This document shows positions 1 through 10,854 of a DNA stretch of 64,000 bases, in pieces. Source of the stretch: Branchinecta lynchi (Eukaryota; Arthropoda; Branchiopoda; Anostraca; Branchinectidae); contig JAKZAP010000018.1 of assembly GCA_023053575.1 (NCBI GenBank), positions 5,084,001-5,148,000 of the forward strand. The letters are read 5' to 3'. The position numbers were made by a program, and so were the translations under genes. The notes under the pieces are model-generated. The model did no database searches. It was not told the origin of the DNA and was given only the letters and a program-made list of their open reading frames with translations. Numbering within the stretch: position 1 is the stretch's first letter; each line of letters starts with the position of its first letter.

Positions 1-674
1 GCATTTTCATTAGGAATTTGATCGTAACAAGGGATGTCCCAGGGTGGTTGGCTAGGAAAGCGACATTTCCTTTCAGTTTTGAACGTTTTTCTCGAATGTT
101 TTTCAGAATTTTTCTGGATTATTTTAGTATTTTTTTTATTTCTCTTTCTGAAAGTTCAACTTTTCAGTAGTTAAGAAAAAAGTGCTTGCTGAACTTCTGG
201 CCTTCGTACAATCCTCTCTGAAGTCTGATAAGATATTGTACCAACCTCTACAAAACTCATTGACATGATATAACTACCAGTGGGACATAAGAAGATATAC
301 ACTATATATCTGTTCGAGAAAAGTTATTAAAGGTTAAGTTCCGACATTGAGGTTGATATGGGAAAATAACATTGAGACGGCCATTGAGAATAATCTATCC
401 GAGCCGACGACTTGGGTGATATTTTTAAATGGCTTTGGAGTTGTTATTCTTACATGAACCGAGAAAGAGGTATGACAACTATTATACATTTTTCGAACAG
501 AATATTTTTATAGGTAGGACTTATCTTCTTTTATTGTACTTTTTTGCTAATGGGGTAGGGAATTTATTTTAGTAAAGTAGCAAGCCAAGCCTACCGTAGA
601 CCTATTAAAATGACTACTGTTGGGACCCAAGTTTGTACTAATACAGTCTTTTATTTTTTTGGCGATTTGGAAAG

Positions 675-1915
675 AGAGTAAGATGTTCTGTCATTTGTTC
701 AATGATGAATAACTAGCCTTTGGAAAGCAAGGGATAGTACGATGTTCTTTCAGTTGACAAGCTGTATTTTCAGTAGAAAACTGACTGTGATAAAGTATGA
801 CCTAGGTCCTGTCATCTTCAACATTTATTTTAATTTTATTTCTTACATAACTTCTTAAGTATTTTTGTGTGTTTTCCTTAACGAAAGTATTGTTTGAAAG
901 TATTATTTTTAATATATTTTTTGGAGGTCAGCTTCTACTTTTTAGTATTTAAGCAAAGGTGCTCGATGGATTCGTTTTTTAAGGAAAAGTGCTACATCTG
1001 TGGAGATGTTCATACGGCTTCGTTTCAGCCTCTCTGGAGGGTGATACGAGGTCGTAACAACTTCCACAAAAGTAATTATCATAATATAACTTGCTGTGGG
1101 ACATCGGAAGATACGCATTGCATACCTGTTCGAGAAAAATTATTAAAGGTTAACTTCAGACATCAAGGTTCATATCGGGAAATAACACCGATACAGTCAC
1201 TGAAAATCCACCGAGCCGACGGCGAGGTCGATATTTTTAAATGGCCGTCAAGGTTGTTATTCTGATATGAACCGAGATGGAGGTATGTTAACTATTCCAA
1301 CTCTTTTTAATATAATATTTTTATAGGTAGGACTTATCTTCTTTTATTGTACTTTTTTGCTAATGGGGTAGGGAATTTATTTTAGTAAATTAGCAACCCA
1401 AGCCTACTGTAGACCTACTAAAATTACTACTGTTGGGACCCAAGCACTTACCAATACAGTCTTTTACTCTTTTGGCGATTCAGATGCCATTTAGCGGTCG
1501 TGAAAGCCTACGATAGATCTTTGAAATGACTAGTCTAGGGGTCGTGGAAATAAAAAGTAAACAATAACAAACCACGCGTTGGCTCTTGAAAAAAAAAAAA
1601 TCAAGATCAAAGACAGTAAGTGATCAATGCTGAATAATTAGCTTTTGGAAAGCAAGGGATAGTGGGATGTTGTTTTAGCTGTATTTTCAGTGGAAATCTG
1701 ATTGTGACAAGGTATGACCTCGGGCATAAGGCTGATTGTCTAAGAGAGTAAGATGTTCTGTCACTGTTTCAATGTTGAATAACTAGATTTTGGAAAGCAA
1801 GGGATAGTAGGATGTTGTCTCAGTTGACAAGCTGTATTTTCAGTGTAAACCTGCCTGTGAAAGGTATGACCTAGGGCTATGGCTGGTTGTCTAAGAGAGT
1901 AAGATATTCTGTCAA
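675..1915 (+). repeat. Minisatellite-like unit N inside family M
   Basis: A unit of about 125-140 bp containing GGAAAGCAAGGGATAGT, then GCTGTATTTTCAGTG and GGTATGACCT. It occurs at about 675-800, 1612-1737 and 1738-1915, the last two directly in tandem. Units differ by point changes and small deletions. No coding content. Confidence 0.6.
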
Positions 1916-2037
1916 ATTGGTATTTTTGTGTTTCAGAGTCTGAATGGCTTCGCGCCTGATGTTTTTAGTATTTTTTTCGTTTTAACTCATTTTATCACGG
2001 ACATGCTACGAGGCATGCTGGAGACCTGGTAAGTGAG

Positions 2038-2376
2038 CCAAGAAGTACGGTTCGTTCTAGCCATGTGGCAAGGCATTCAGGTACGGTGGTCTTGAATACT
2101 TTTCCGACTCATTTAGTGTACCGCAATTTAAAAATCGGTTAAAGAAATATCTCCCTGAGGGTAGTTGGTGAGTGAAGGTTTTGGAAGACGAGAGAGGACA
2201 AATTGACAAATTAATCAATAAATTTATAGTTTATTTTAGTGAAGGTTTGATTAGTCATATAATATGGTAGTAAATGTGTACTGGTTGCGTTTTTCAAGCA
2301 CGTATGTGCTTTGTTTGTAACCGGTCGTCAAGCCGGAATGATTTTGTTTATTAAAGTTTTTGAATCCTGAATCCTG
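2038..2376 (+). mobile_element. CR1-like non-LTR retrotransposon 3' end, copy 1
   Basis: About 340 bp matching the 3' part of the copy at 3760-4335. It holds the decayed end of the reverse-transcriptase ORF (TTCGTTCTAGCCATGTGGCA onward), a 3' UTR with GGTCGTCAAGCCGGAATG, and a terminal short repeat of AATCCTG (twice). 5' truncation and a microsatellite-like 3' end are typical of the CR1/L2 group. The ORF end is frameshifted relative to copy 2. Confidence 0.65.
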
Positions 2377-2600
2377 TCATTTTTCAACATTTCTTTCTTT
2401 TTATTTGATTTTTATATAATTTTTTAAGTATTTGTTTGTGTTTCTTTAACTGAAAGAATTTTTTTGTATTTATTTTTCGAAGGTAAGCTTCTACTATTCA
2501 GTATTTGAGGAAAAATGCTCGAGGAATTCAGTTTTTGAGGAAAAGCGCTCGCTGAACATCTGCGGAGGCTGATACGGCTTCGTATGATACGAGGTCGTAA

Positions 2601-2848
2601 GTCCTTCAGCCCAAGCTGGCTGCGAATCATATCTGACGGTGCAAAACGGATAAGTCAGCTACATTCTGTTAAATATTTCGGCCCTTCTTGGCAAGGGGTC
2701 CTCTTCAGGCTCAAGCCACTCAAGCTGGAAAAGGAACTTGTGGACAAACAATTAAAGACTTGAGCCTGAAGCGGACCCTTGCCAAGAAGGGCCAAAATAT
2801 ATAATAAAATGTAGCTGACTTATCAGTTCTGCACCATCAAAAACGTCA
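2601..2848. mobile_element. Inverted pair of J elements with two hammerhead-like cores
   Basis: Two J ends face away from each other and are inserted into a family M block. The minus-strand copy (core about 2654-2713) reads CCTGAAGAGG, a stem-loop, then CCGAAAT. The plus-strand copy (2762-2819) reads CCTGAAGCGG, the same stem-loop, then CCAAAAT. Both end in TGTAGCTGAC. The minus-strand copy fits the hammerhead core best: CUGAAGA, a 7-bp stem II with one bulged A, GAAA, a six-pair stem III and GUA before GCU. Confidence 0.6.
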
Positions 2849-2929
2849 CAGCCTCTACCAAAGTAATTGTCATAATATAACTTCCTGTGGGACAGAGGAG
2901 TGTATTGCACATCTATTCGAGAAACGTTA

Positions 2930-3722
2930 TCTATGCTTAAATCGCATTCTGCACGGCTTTTTACCGATGTTGTGTGAAGTTATTATGAGACGGAAGGACA
3001 TACTAAATGATAGTATCATACGGTAAGTTAAATCTTAAGTCAAGAAAATCCGTAGTCTTTATGAACAAAGTATATATCCGGATGCGCCTACGAACGTTCG
3101 GGAACGATTGCAAAATTCGGACGCGGTGGGAACTATGACTAGAAAAAGTTTAGCCTACAGACGGGCGAAACCTACATTTAAAGCACTAAGGTCACGTCTA
3201 TTTTTAGTTTCCTTTCACTCAAGGCTCCTATGATCCGGATCTATACAACCATTCGAAAACGTGGGAAACCCTAACATCGCAAATTTTCTACATTTTTGGT
3301 AAATCTGGGCCAAGTGTTATCTGAGAAGCTTTGTTCCCTCGTTTTTTAATTTTTTAATTTTTATTTTTTATTATTTCATTTAGCGTTAAGCTTTTAGCTT
3401 GTCACCGTTACTTACACAAGTACAGACAGATTACATATGCCAGTGCTATTAAGCAACAGCAACTATAGCTATAATTATCGGTTATGTTTATATCCGACTG
3501 TATTTCGTATTTGAGTTTTCGAATCGTAATTGACTAAATTTTTCCGTCATTGTGTACCTGAGGTTACTTCCCTTTCTTAATTTGTTAAAAGATTAGTTTT
3601 GCTGAAATTATTTAAAGTACTGACTAATAATTGTACATGTATATATATATATATCTTTATTGACGTTTGAACAAATTTTCGGCTTGCTTCCCGTTTTAGA
3701 AATAAACTGAACTGAACTGAAT
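2930..3722 (+). mobile_element. Probable non-LTR 3' end with (CTGAA)n tail
   Basis: The 3' end is clear: GAAATAAACTGAACTGAACTGAA at 3700-3721, a short tandem repeat following a UTR-like stretch that contains a TA dinucleotide run (about 3642-3655). How far the element extends 5' is uncertain. The segment 2950-3300 has short open pieces but no motif I can name, and 3300-3560 shows nothing recognisable. Confidence 0.4.
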
Positions 3723-3759
3723 TAGCCTACTGCGAAACATCGCTTAACTTTATTTGTTT

Positions 3760-4335
3760 TTCTTTCTAATGCAGCCCCATCGGGTCTTGCAGATATTCGC
3801 AATTTGCCAAACCACGTACGCATCTGACAATCATCTTAACCGACCACTTAACCAGATCCACCAGGTAAACACTCTAGCAAAAAGAGTATCAGACAATCGT
3901 GTTCATTCGTAAACATCCAGTTTTGACCAGATTTCAACCGGTCAATCCATACGAGAATATTCAGGAAGAAAATGTGAATATATTTACGGTTCGTTCTAGC
4001 CATGTGGCAAGGCAACCAGGTACGGTGGTCTGGAATACTTTTCCAGACTCAATTCGAGAAGCTGAAAGTGTACCGCAGTTTAAAAATCGGTTAAAGAAAC
4101 ATCTCCTTGAGGGTAGTTGGTGAGTGGAGGGTTTGGAAGACGAGAGGGGACAATTGACAAATTAATTAATAAATTTTTAGTTTATTTTAGTGAAGGTTTG
4201 ATTAGAATATGATAGTAAATGTGTACTGGTTGCGTTTTTCAAGCATGTATGTGCTTTGTGTGTAACCGGTCGTCAAGCCGGAATGATTTTTTTTTAGTAA
4301 AGTTGTTGAATCCTGAAAAAAAATCCTGAATTCAG
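3760..4335 (+). pseudogene. CR1-like reverse-transcriptase ORF C-terminus and 3' UTR, copy 2
   Basis: The best-preserved copy of this 5'-truncated retrotransposon. An open frame at 3899-4123 encodes 74 residues with the signature of CR1/L2/Jockey-group ORF2 C-termini: VRSSHVARQPGTVVWNTFP, then D-S-I-R and PQFKNRLKKHLLEGSW, i.e. a W-N-x-[FL]-P block followed by an F-K-x-x-L-K-x-x-L block. The catalytic reverse-transcriptase domain is missing. The 3' UTR ends in two copies of AATCCTG separated by A-rich sequence. In a full element this protein primes reverse transcription at a nicked target. This copy is dead. A third copy without the ORF lies at 8521-8684. Confidence 0.7.
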
Positions 4336-4693
4336 CATGTATTTTTGCCGCTATGCGAACGTTCCAATCGACTTCAGAACGTAGGCTACTTTTACTTCTT
4401 AAAAATTTCCAATTTTCGCCGGACAAATCTACTTGTCCGGCGGGGAAAGGGTTCAGATATAGATTTCGGGTGCACTCTTACCTATCTACCGACGCTCTAA
4501 TCAACTGCATTAAATTTTTACATCTCTCATATTTCCATTTTTGCCGGACTCTGGACTAACTACTTGTCAGTTTAGAAAACGAAGTTCAGATTAGGATTCA
4601 GCACGTCTTCTTATCCCTGAATGGACTATCATATTTACTTGACACAATATTTGTTTCCTCCTTAATCCGAAACTTCTCCCCCACCCTATAGAG

Positions 4694-5405
4694 CAGTGGT
4701 TCCCAACCGGTGGTACGCGTACCCCAATGGGTACGCGAGACCCTTGCAAGGGGTACGCGAAGGAACCAAGGTTGATTTAAGTCTGTAGCTTCAAAATCTC
4801 GCCTCACTCATTTTTGATTGCCTAAAGCCAAATATTACCAGCCAAAATGTATCTTAAGGGGCAAGGTACTGGCTGACAGGTCATTTTTACCGACTGTTTA
4901 AACTGCTTAAATCGCGGCGCTTCGCGCCGACTCTTTCCTTTTTAATCGTCTGACCGACCATTTTGGGGGGATGGGTGGTGTCAATCCATGCGTGACGCCT
5001 CTAATTACAACCCCTAGTGAAAGTCAGTGAAATAATTTTGATCCGAAAACAGCTAGCCTACTGCCGTAAGATCTGTTCCTGTGTCAAACGGCATTGTTTC
5101 AAGAAGAATCGAAGACACTGGAAGTGATCATGTCATTCAGGTTGCGAATTAAGCTAACGAAAAAGTTTGCGATGCAGCTTGATGAAAGCACGGAGAATAT
5201 CAAAACCAAACACAGAAACAGGCTGACGTCGAGCCGAGATTTGACAAAAATTTTGCTACAAAGCAGCCTCTAGTGATTGCCTCACTGATTTTGTATATAT
5301 TTTTGCAAAATAACTATCGTCTTTTTCACGTTCTTAAAGAGGGGGTACGCATTTTTTTGAACCTTGATTAGGGGTACGCGGTACGGAAAAGGTTGGGAAC
5401 CACTG
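4694..5405 (+). mobile_element. hAT transposon with decayed transposase, 8-bp TSD CTATAGAG
   Basis: Terminal inverted repeats CAGTGGTTCCCAACC and GGTTGGGAACCACTG bound 712 bp. The exact 8-bp duplication CTATAGAG lies on both sides (4686-4693, 5406-5413), diagnostic of hAT transposition. Internally, about 5090-5210 translates with one frameshift to NGIVSRRIEDTGSDHV... and then KLTKKFAMQLDESTENIK. The [KR]-F-[AS]-[LM]-Q-L-D-E-S-T block is characteristic of hAT transposases of the SCAND3/ZMYM-like group. The catalytic core is otherwise gone. A short G-family fragment (4828-5001) is nested inside. Confidence 0.85.
4828..5001 (+). mobile_element. G-family fragment (G6) nested in the hAT element
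   Basis: Resembles G1 and G2: TACCAGCCAAAATG at the left, TTTTTACCGACTG, the palindrome CGGCGCTTCGCGCCG, and the right end GTGACGCCTCT. It is short and diverged, and no TSD is evident. Confidence 0.5.
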
Positions 5406-5560
5406 CTATAGAGCTACCGGGCCCATTTACGAACTAGACCTGTACTTTGACCCAAGATATCCTCAGACTAAGTCAATATATATCTCAACTACTTTGACAG
5501 TTTTCGTGAAAACCAACAGACGGACGGACAGTTAGCTTTTACGAAGTCATTGGTGTCACT

Positions 5561-6430
5561 TACTGATGTTTCTCGACTACAAAAAAACGGTCTTTCATTC
5601 AAGATGGCCATAAACACACTCGTGACAAGGGATACCGAAGGGTCTCAGAAAGAGTACTTTCTGGTAGAGGTCAGACAAATACCCTTATGGTGGCTAGAAA
5701 TCCACGTAAGTCGCCTTATCCCAGGGCTCACTTTTCTAGAAGACCCCCATTGCCCCATTTTGATATACGGTAGTAAAAGATGGGTCCATAAGCGTATGGG
5801 TAGAAAATATTAATTTTCACTTTCCACACACAAGACAGTGCTAAACTTCCAACGCTCGGGAAGCAAATTGCATATTTTTTACTCATCAACTTACGGAATT
5901 CTATTTCACTCCGTATACAAGTACAGAAATGAGTCCGCTTGAAAGCACTGAACTAGTATATAGCAAATTCGATGGGATGGAGTAATTAGGGAGGATTAGT
6001 ACTGCTTTTCTTCTGTGAAGTCAAACAAAAACTTTTCCTCAATTGGCTTACATCTGCTCTAACACCCAGCAGCAAGAATGATGTCCTCCCCTTTCCTCTC
6101 AGACAGAGGGAAACTCTAGATTAGTGTGTCAGGAATGAAATAAGATCGATGTTCTCGTAAATGGCTTCCCATTCTCCGGGGACCATACGCTGTGATTACC
6201 AAATTATTCCCCGATTCGGTACTTGATGGAGGGAGAAGTTCGAAGTAAGGGAAAAAGAGGGGCAGCGGATTCGGGGGCAATTGGAGGGAAATAATGCGTT
6301 TTTCTCATCAGTTCATGTGGCAGAGCAAGGCTTAGAAATCAACGGACGGTCGGCACCGTAAAATCGGCGAGAGGGTGGTCTAGATATTAAGTACTATAAA
6401 GCTTAGATGAGAACGGTAAAATAACAAGAC
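5561..6430. other. Unassigned sequence
   Basis: The open frame at 5550-5813 encodes 87 residues with no recognisable motif and starts inside the L5 tail. The rest is AT-rich with nothing I can name. Confidence 0.3.
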
Positions 6431-6431
6431 C

Positions 6432-7260
6432 TAAGGTTCGATGGGATCCCAAAAATCTAATATTTGATCCAGACAATTGAGTCTTGTCTCCGCCAGATCC
6501 AGTCTTCGCCACGCCAATCATAGGAGAAAATCAAGTTAAGATATACCTCAATAAGCAATATTTATTTTGATGACACTGACCAAAACTTCCTGCTTTGCTT
6601 CTGCCAAATTTCCAGTTTCGGCCGAATTCCGAGCGAACTGCTTGTCCAGCAAAAAAAAGAACCATTCGGAAACAAATTCAGCGTACTCATTATCCCTATA
6701 AAGAACATCTAATCAACTTCAAATTAAACTTACAAAAAATTTCCGGTTTCAACCGGTCTTTTCTTAGCCTTAAACCCGCCATCTAATCAACTTCAAATAA
6801 AAATTTAACTTAAAACAAATTTTCCAGTTTCAGCCGGATTCCGGGCGAACTACTTGCCCGTGCAGAAAACTGTTTTCATATTCGTGTTCGGCATGTCTTT
6901 TTACCCCTAAATCGAACTTCTAATCAACTTCAAATGAAACTTTTAGTTTTAACAAACTTTCCGGTTTTGGCCGGATTCCGGGCGAACTACTTGTCCGGCG
7001 AGGAAACGGTTTTCATATTCGTATTCAGCATGTCTTACCCCTTAGTCGACTATCTCATTAGCTGTTTAAAAGTATTTTGTTTGTCCCTTAATTTGAACCC
7101 CCACCCCTAAATGTAAGGCTACAGATCCCATATCGGAACTCGACTTTTCCCTTCACCTAAGCAACCCTCCCACCAAGCTTCATCAAAATATCTCATTCCC
7201 TTCGAGCGTTATCGTGCTTACAGACGGACGGACAACTTTTGCGTGTATGAATGGCATTTA
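6432..7260 (+). mobile_element. Family L element (L1) with four internal minisatellite units
   Basis: The 5' end matches other L copies (AAGGTTCGATGGGATCCC). Four direct units of about 120-135 bp follow, starting near 6600, 6735, 6825 and 6957. Each carries TTTCCGG-TTT-GGCCGGATTCC, CGAACTACTTGTCC and CTAATCAACTTCAAAT. The 3' part has CACCAAGCTTCATCAAAATA and GACGGACGGACAACTTTTGC, then breaks off before the terminal GGGATCCC palindrome. Confidence 0.6.
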
Positions 7261-7269
7261 GAATAATGT

Positions 7270-7402
7270 AAAAATAATGTTACCACATTATGTAGAATAG
7301 AGAAGACTGCCACCTGCGGCCAACAAACCCTCTGGGGCTTTCTTAGCAGGTGCTGTAAAATGTTTTGTATACATGTCTAAAATAAAAATTTAATCTAATC
7401 TA
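7270..7402 (+). mobile_element. Non-LTR retrotransposon 3' end with (TAATC)n tail
   Basis: A UTR-like stretch ending AAATAAAAATT and followed by TTAATCTAATCTAATCAT at about 7387-7402. A short A-rich or pentamer-repeat 3' terminus is typical of non-LTR elements. No ORF remains, so the clade is not determined. Confidence 0.5.
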
Positions 7403-7920
7403 ATCATATGTATCCCTCCAATTACGTTTTAAAATCCAAAAAATCGTGAAAAGTCGCAGAGTTTTTATGCAGTGCTTGTCTAAGACATTGTTTCGAATGG
7501 AACGTTCAAACTGAAGTTTTAAAGGGCACCTCGCACTGCACAGTGTTTCTGCTCAGTTGTTTGGAAATGGTTGACGACTTTACAAATTAGCCACGCTTAC
7601 GTACAGAAAATTAAACACGACTTTGGCTGTTTTTATCCTTTTTCCATGTGTCTTGCGTTGGATGTCAATCTTGGCAAAATTAGAATAACCTGTCACCGGA
7701 CGTATATGCACCTCGGAAACAGCGATCGGGAGCATGATTGGTCACGTAAGGAGAACAAACGCGGCAAGCGTCATAATCAGTGTATTGCTAATACATTTAG
7801 GATAGGATACACTTATGAAGTGAAGAATCTCGCGAACGAGAAGGGATGGAAATACTACTGAAGTAGAAGGAATTACAATCACAAGAACGACGTGTCTTTT
7901 AAGGTTTTTCTAGGCTATAT
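7403..7920. other. Unassigned sequence with a 96-codon open frame
   Basis: The frame at 7571-7861 (+) encodes a basic 96-residue peptide (Lys/Arg-rich near SRKENKRGKRH). I recognise no domain, splice signals or repeat membership. It could be a chance frame. Confidence 0.25.
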
Positions 7921-7928
7921 GCGATGTT

Positions 7929-8183
7929 CAGGGTTGCCACAAGGGTGGAAATTATTCTTGCTGCTAAAGATCTGAAAAGGTTTTCTGTTCTTGGGGACAA
8001 GTACTATTTTATGAACAAGTTGAAACATTCCTTATGTGCAAAACAACTAAAATTGACACATGGAGAACGCTGTTCCACTAACTAAGAAAAAGCGGTCAAA
8101 CAGAACAAAACATATTCTTTTGAAGAACTTGTTCGTTCGACTTTCAACAAAGTAAAACTTTCTTGCTACTCTTGGCAACTCTG
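7929..8183. mobile_element. hAT-type MITE, 8-bp TSD GCGATGTT/C
   Basis: The 255-bp element begins CAGGGTTGCCAC and ends GGCAACTCTG (inverted-repeat ends). It is bounded by GCGATGTT (7921-7928) and GCGATGTC (8184-8191), an 8-bp target duplication with one later change. No ORF. The same CAGGGTTGCCA end occurs in the element at 27878-28186. Confidence 0.75.
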
Positions 8184-8191
8184 GCGATGTC

Positions 8192-8520
8192 ACCTTTTCT
8201 TCTCGGCTCACTGGAAAATACCAAACAAGTGACCTGATTGGCTCTACGTATCAGGACAATATACGATCAATATCTACTACTCTCCTGCAGCATGAACAGC
8301 ACGTCTCGAGTATAAGCAAGAACAAATAATCTGTTCTTGGTATAAGCATAAACTGCAGACGCCGTAATATCCTTATTACACCTATTTGAGCAATGCTTAA
8401 CGTTTGTGATACCTTTTATTATTGCAATAAACACCGAACCTTCAGTAGAACAGTACTGAATCGTTTTAGTTTTTAGGCGCGTCAGTACAGTATCTGATCA
8501 GTCAGTACCATCTCTGAAAA
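8192..8520. other. Unassigned sequence
   Basis: I see no gene, repeat-family member or strong secondary structure here. Confidence 0.3.
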
Positions 8521-8684
8521 TTAATTGTTCATTTTTAGCTTATTTTAGTGAAGGTTTGATTAGTTATATAATATGGTAGTAAACGTGTACTGGCTGCGTG
8601 TTTCAAGCGATGTGCTTTGTTTGTAACCGGTCGTCAAGCCGGAATGATTTTTTTTTTATAGTAAAGTTGTTGTTGAACCCTGAT
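8521..8684 (+). mobile_element. CR1-like 3' UTR, copy 3
   Basis: Only the last 160 bp of the UTR are present, beginning near TTAGTGAAGG-like sequence. The GGTCGTCAAGCCGGAATG block is kept, and the copy ends TTGAACCCTGA. A J element on the opposite strand abuts it at 8686. Confidence 0.6.
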
Positions 8685-8685
8685 T

Positions 8686-8766
8686 GCGCAAAACGGATCC
8701 GTCACCTAAATTTTATTAGAGCTATATTTCGGGCCCTTCTTGGCAAGGGTCCTCTTCAGGCTGAAG
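8686..8766 (-). mobile_element. J element with hammerhead-like core
   Basis: On the minus strand: CAGCCTGAAGAGGACCC, loop, AAGGGCCCGAAATATAG, then after about 17 nt TTTAGGTGACGGATCCG. The core (CUGAAGA, GAAA, U-U-A as the NUH position) is present, but stem I is weaker than in other copies (GGU instead of GCU). Confidence 0.5.
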
Positions 8767-8816
8767 GTAGAGAAAGGAACAAGCAAATGCTGCCTTGGTT
8801 AGGAACTTATTGTCAC

Positions 8817-9686
8817 GTTCGTTTTCGTCGTTCGTCGTTGTCGGTACAAAAAACGTCGTTTTAGTTTTTTCATAGTAGTGTTTTCTTTGGCACGCTGTAA
8901 ACGTCGTTTCACGAACGAACTAGATACGAAAACGTTAAAAGTCGAACTAACTAATACTTGTAACAGGAGCCACAGGAAAGAACAAAAATGGATTTAAGTG
9001 TATTTTAAAGCGGGTCTTAAAAGGGAGGAAACACGGGATTTGATTAGTTGTAGGGCAGACAGTCTGCCACTGGGGGAGAGAAGACGGTATATTGGGAGGG
9101 CAAAGGGTCGGTCCGGTCCTTATTCATGTCCGATGTGTGGCAGCATGGACGAGAATTTAAAGCATTTAAGGTGTGAATGCGAAAGTTTGAGTGAACTTAG
9201 GTTAGAAATTTTTGGTGTGAACGGAAGGGGAATGGATGAAGAATGGATGTGTGGTGTAATATAGAATAACGGTTTTGGAAATATAAAAGAGCTGGTGAGG
9301 TTCCTCAGGGTAGCTTTAGCCCATAGGGATAGGTGCTTACAGGAGTTTAATATTTTTTGTGTGTGGTGTTGTTTTTTTGTTATATACGTATTTGCCATGG
9401 CCGTTGGCTTTTAGCGCAAATAAAATCTTATCTTATCTTATCATAACAGGCTCACTGTTTGAAAACTTGGTTTATAGAAGTTTAGTTAGTTTGTTTTTCG
9501 CGAATTTTGAAATTCGCACCTGAATATTGAGTCGAGATGTTGAAACGGACTTTCCGCCTCCGTTCGTCGGTTCAGGAACGACGAACAAAACGCTCGGCAG
9601 TTCAATGCCGTTCAGGAAGGCATTATAAAGAAAAAGCTTACAGTAAAACGACGATTGGAATGGCGAACCGAACGACGAAAACGAAC
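8817..9686. mobile_element. Element U: inverted terminal repeats around a nested non-LTR copy
   Basis: The left end GTTCGTTTTCGTCGTTCG is matched by the inverted right end CGAACGACGAAAACGAAC. Further GTCGTTC/GAACGAC motifs lie subterminally on both sides. The middle 8985-9452 is a separate non-LTR copy that must have inserted later. No target duplication is evident. Confidence 0.5.
8985..9452 (+). pseudogene. Non-LTR retrotransposon C-terminal CPMCG zinc-finger fragment
   Basis: The frame at 8998-9264 encodes 88 residues: FKAGLKREETRDLISCRAD, then SLPLGERRRYIGRAKGRSGP and CPMCGSMDENLKHLRCECES. The C-P-M-C-G...H...C arrangement is the C-terminal zinc-binding module of several non-LTR ORF2 proteins. 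It closely parallels the frame at 25287-25562, so both belong to one family. The 3' UTR ends GGCTTTTAGCGCAAATAAAA followed by (TCTTA)n at about 9426-9447. The copy is 5'-truncated. The same 3' end occurs inverted at 48528-48760. Confidence 0.7.
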
Positions 9687-9689
9687 ACA

Positions 9690-10854
9690 TCTACTATCGG
9701 ATACTATTACTGCGTTTCTGGGAGGAGGAAGGATCCAATGCTTCCTCGCTTGTAATGGATGTCATCCGTAAAGTGACGACGATGGTTAGATTTACAGAGA
9801 CGGGTGGTTGAATCGTTTTCTATTTTCATATTGTATAGTTTAGGCTACATTTTACTTGTAATCGGTTGCGAAAGCAAACTTCTTACAGTGTATCTGAAAA
9901 GACAACATTTTACATATTGCACCCGAACAGACCACTGAACAGACTGAATTATTTTGACTGTGTTGAGGGATTATCGATTTTTCGCAGCGAGTGTCTCATA
10001 CTGACGTTATCGACAAGAATAAACTCAAATAACTCATGCACTGTGATTTTAATAAATAAAAAACGAGGTATTTCTTTCCATGCCATGGCTAGTGCGGAAT
10101 ATCGCCGTGGGTGCTTTGTTTCCGATTGTTAAATAAGTTATGACTGATCCCTTTCCGTCTTTTTTGAAGGGCAATTCTTTGTTTCGCAACTTGATATTTT
10201 GTTGCCAAATACTTCTACCAGCACTGATGTACTACAGATCATATTGCGAGTTTGAAAGAAATTTTCACGCGGATGAAAATGTGTATTCTGTAATAGCGGA
10301 GTTACCAACTGTTGCGTTTTTGATTGTCGGTCCTGATCTCAGTTCTTCTTATCTCGTTTTCGGTCACCTTCCGAGTTCGCAGTTTGCTTAATTGTCGTTT
10401 TTGCTGAAACGGAGACCGTTTCAGTTCTCAGTTCTACAACACACGCGAGTGAAAATGCGAACTGTGACGCAGACACAGTTCCTGGTCCGATTTCGCCTGT
10501 CATGAATAAATTAACTCAACAAAATGAAAGTCTTGGAAAGTGTGTTTAAAACGGGTGATTACAACTTGTATATTTCAACTACAAGAATTGCCTTTTCACT
10601 GTCAAATGTAACTACCCTTTATTGAATTATTTAGGCGATTTTATGAAAGATTTGCCGGGATTCTTATTTTCCGTTTTGGTTCACCTGCGTCTTGAGACGG
10701 CGAAGGCGTCAGGCGAACTGACTATAAAAACAGAAATTGAGCTTCAACGGCGAACTCACAGGGGAACTTACACAGGCGATCAAAAACGCAACTAACGTAG
10801 GCTATGCTCGTCAGGTTCTTAAACCTATTTACAGTTTAACTGCAAAGGCAGCTT
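9690..10854. other. Unassigned sequence
   Basis: Several short frames (for example 9866-10132 and 10140-10391) without recognisable domains. A small perfect palindrome, CTGAAACGG-AGA-CCGTTTCAG, lies near 10404-10425. Nothing else stands out. Confidence 0.3.

Larger units (their letters stand above)
100..2950 (+). repeat. Family M: large direct duplication, period about 813 bp
   Basis: Blocks at about 147-690, 955-1500 and 2385-2945 are diverged direct copies. A nearly identical stretch starting TAGGTAGGACTTATCTTC lies at 511 and again at 1324 (offset 813). The third block is interrupted by an inverted pair of J elements (2601-2848), and a CR1-like 3' end (2038-2376) sits just before it. The open frame at 894-1265 lies inside a block, is not conserved in the other two, and is not taken as a gene. 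Bases 1-100 show nothing further. Confidence 0.7.
4340..5560 (+). mobile_element. Family L element (L5), interrupted by an hAT element
   Basis: Internal units with the family L signature (TTTTCGCCGGACAAATCTAC, ACTTGTCCGG) occupy 4340-4690. The 3' part resumes after the hAT insertion at 5414, with GACCTGTACTTTGACC and the terminal GACGGACGGACAG followed by TTTACGAAGTCAT. The element pre-dates the hAT insertion at 4694-5405. Confidence 0.55.

Noticed and set aside
894..1265. 123-codon plus-strand frame
   Set aside because: Lies in a family M block and is broken in the two sister blocks.
5550..5813. Peptide ending with an NPxxY-like C-P-I-L-I-Y-G, considered as a GPCR TM7
   Set aside because: On the plus strand, opposite to the receptor, and the preceding residues are not a membrane helix.
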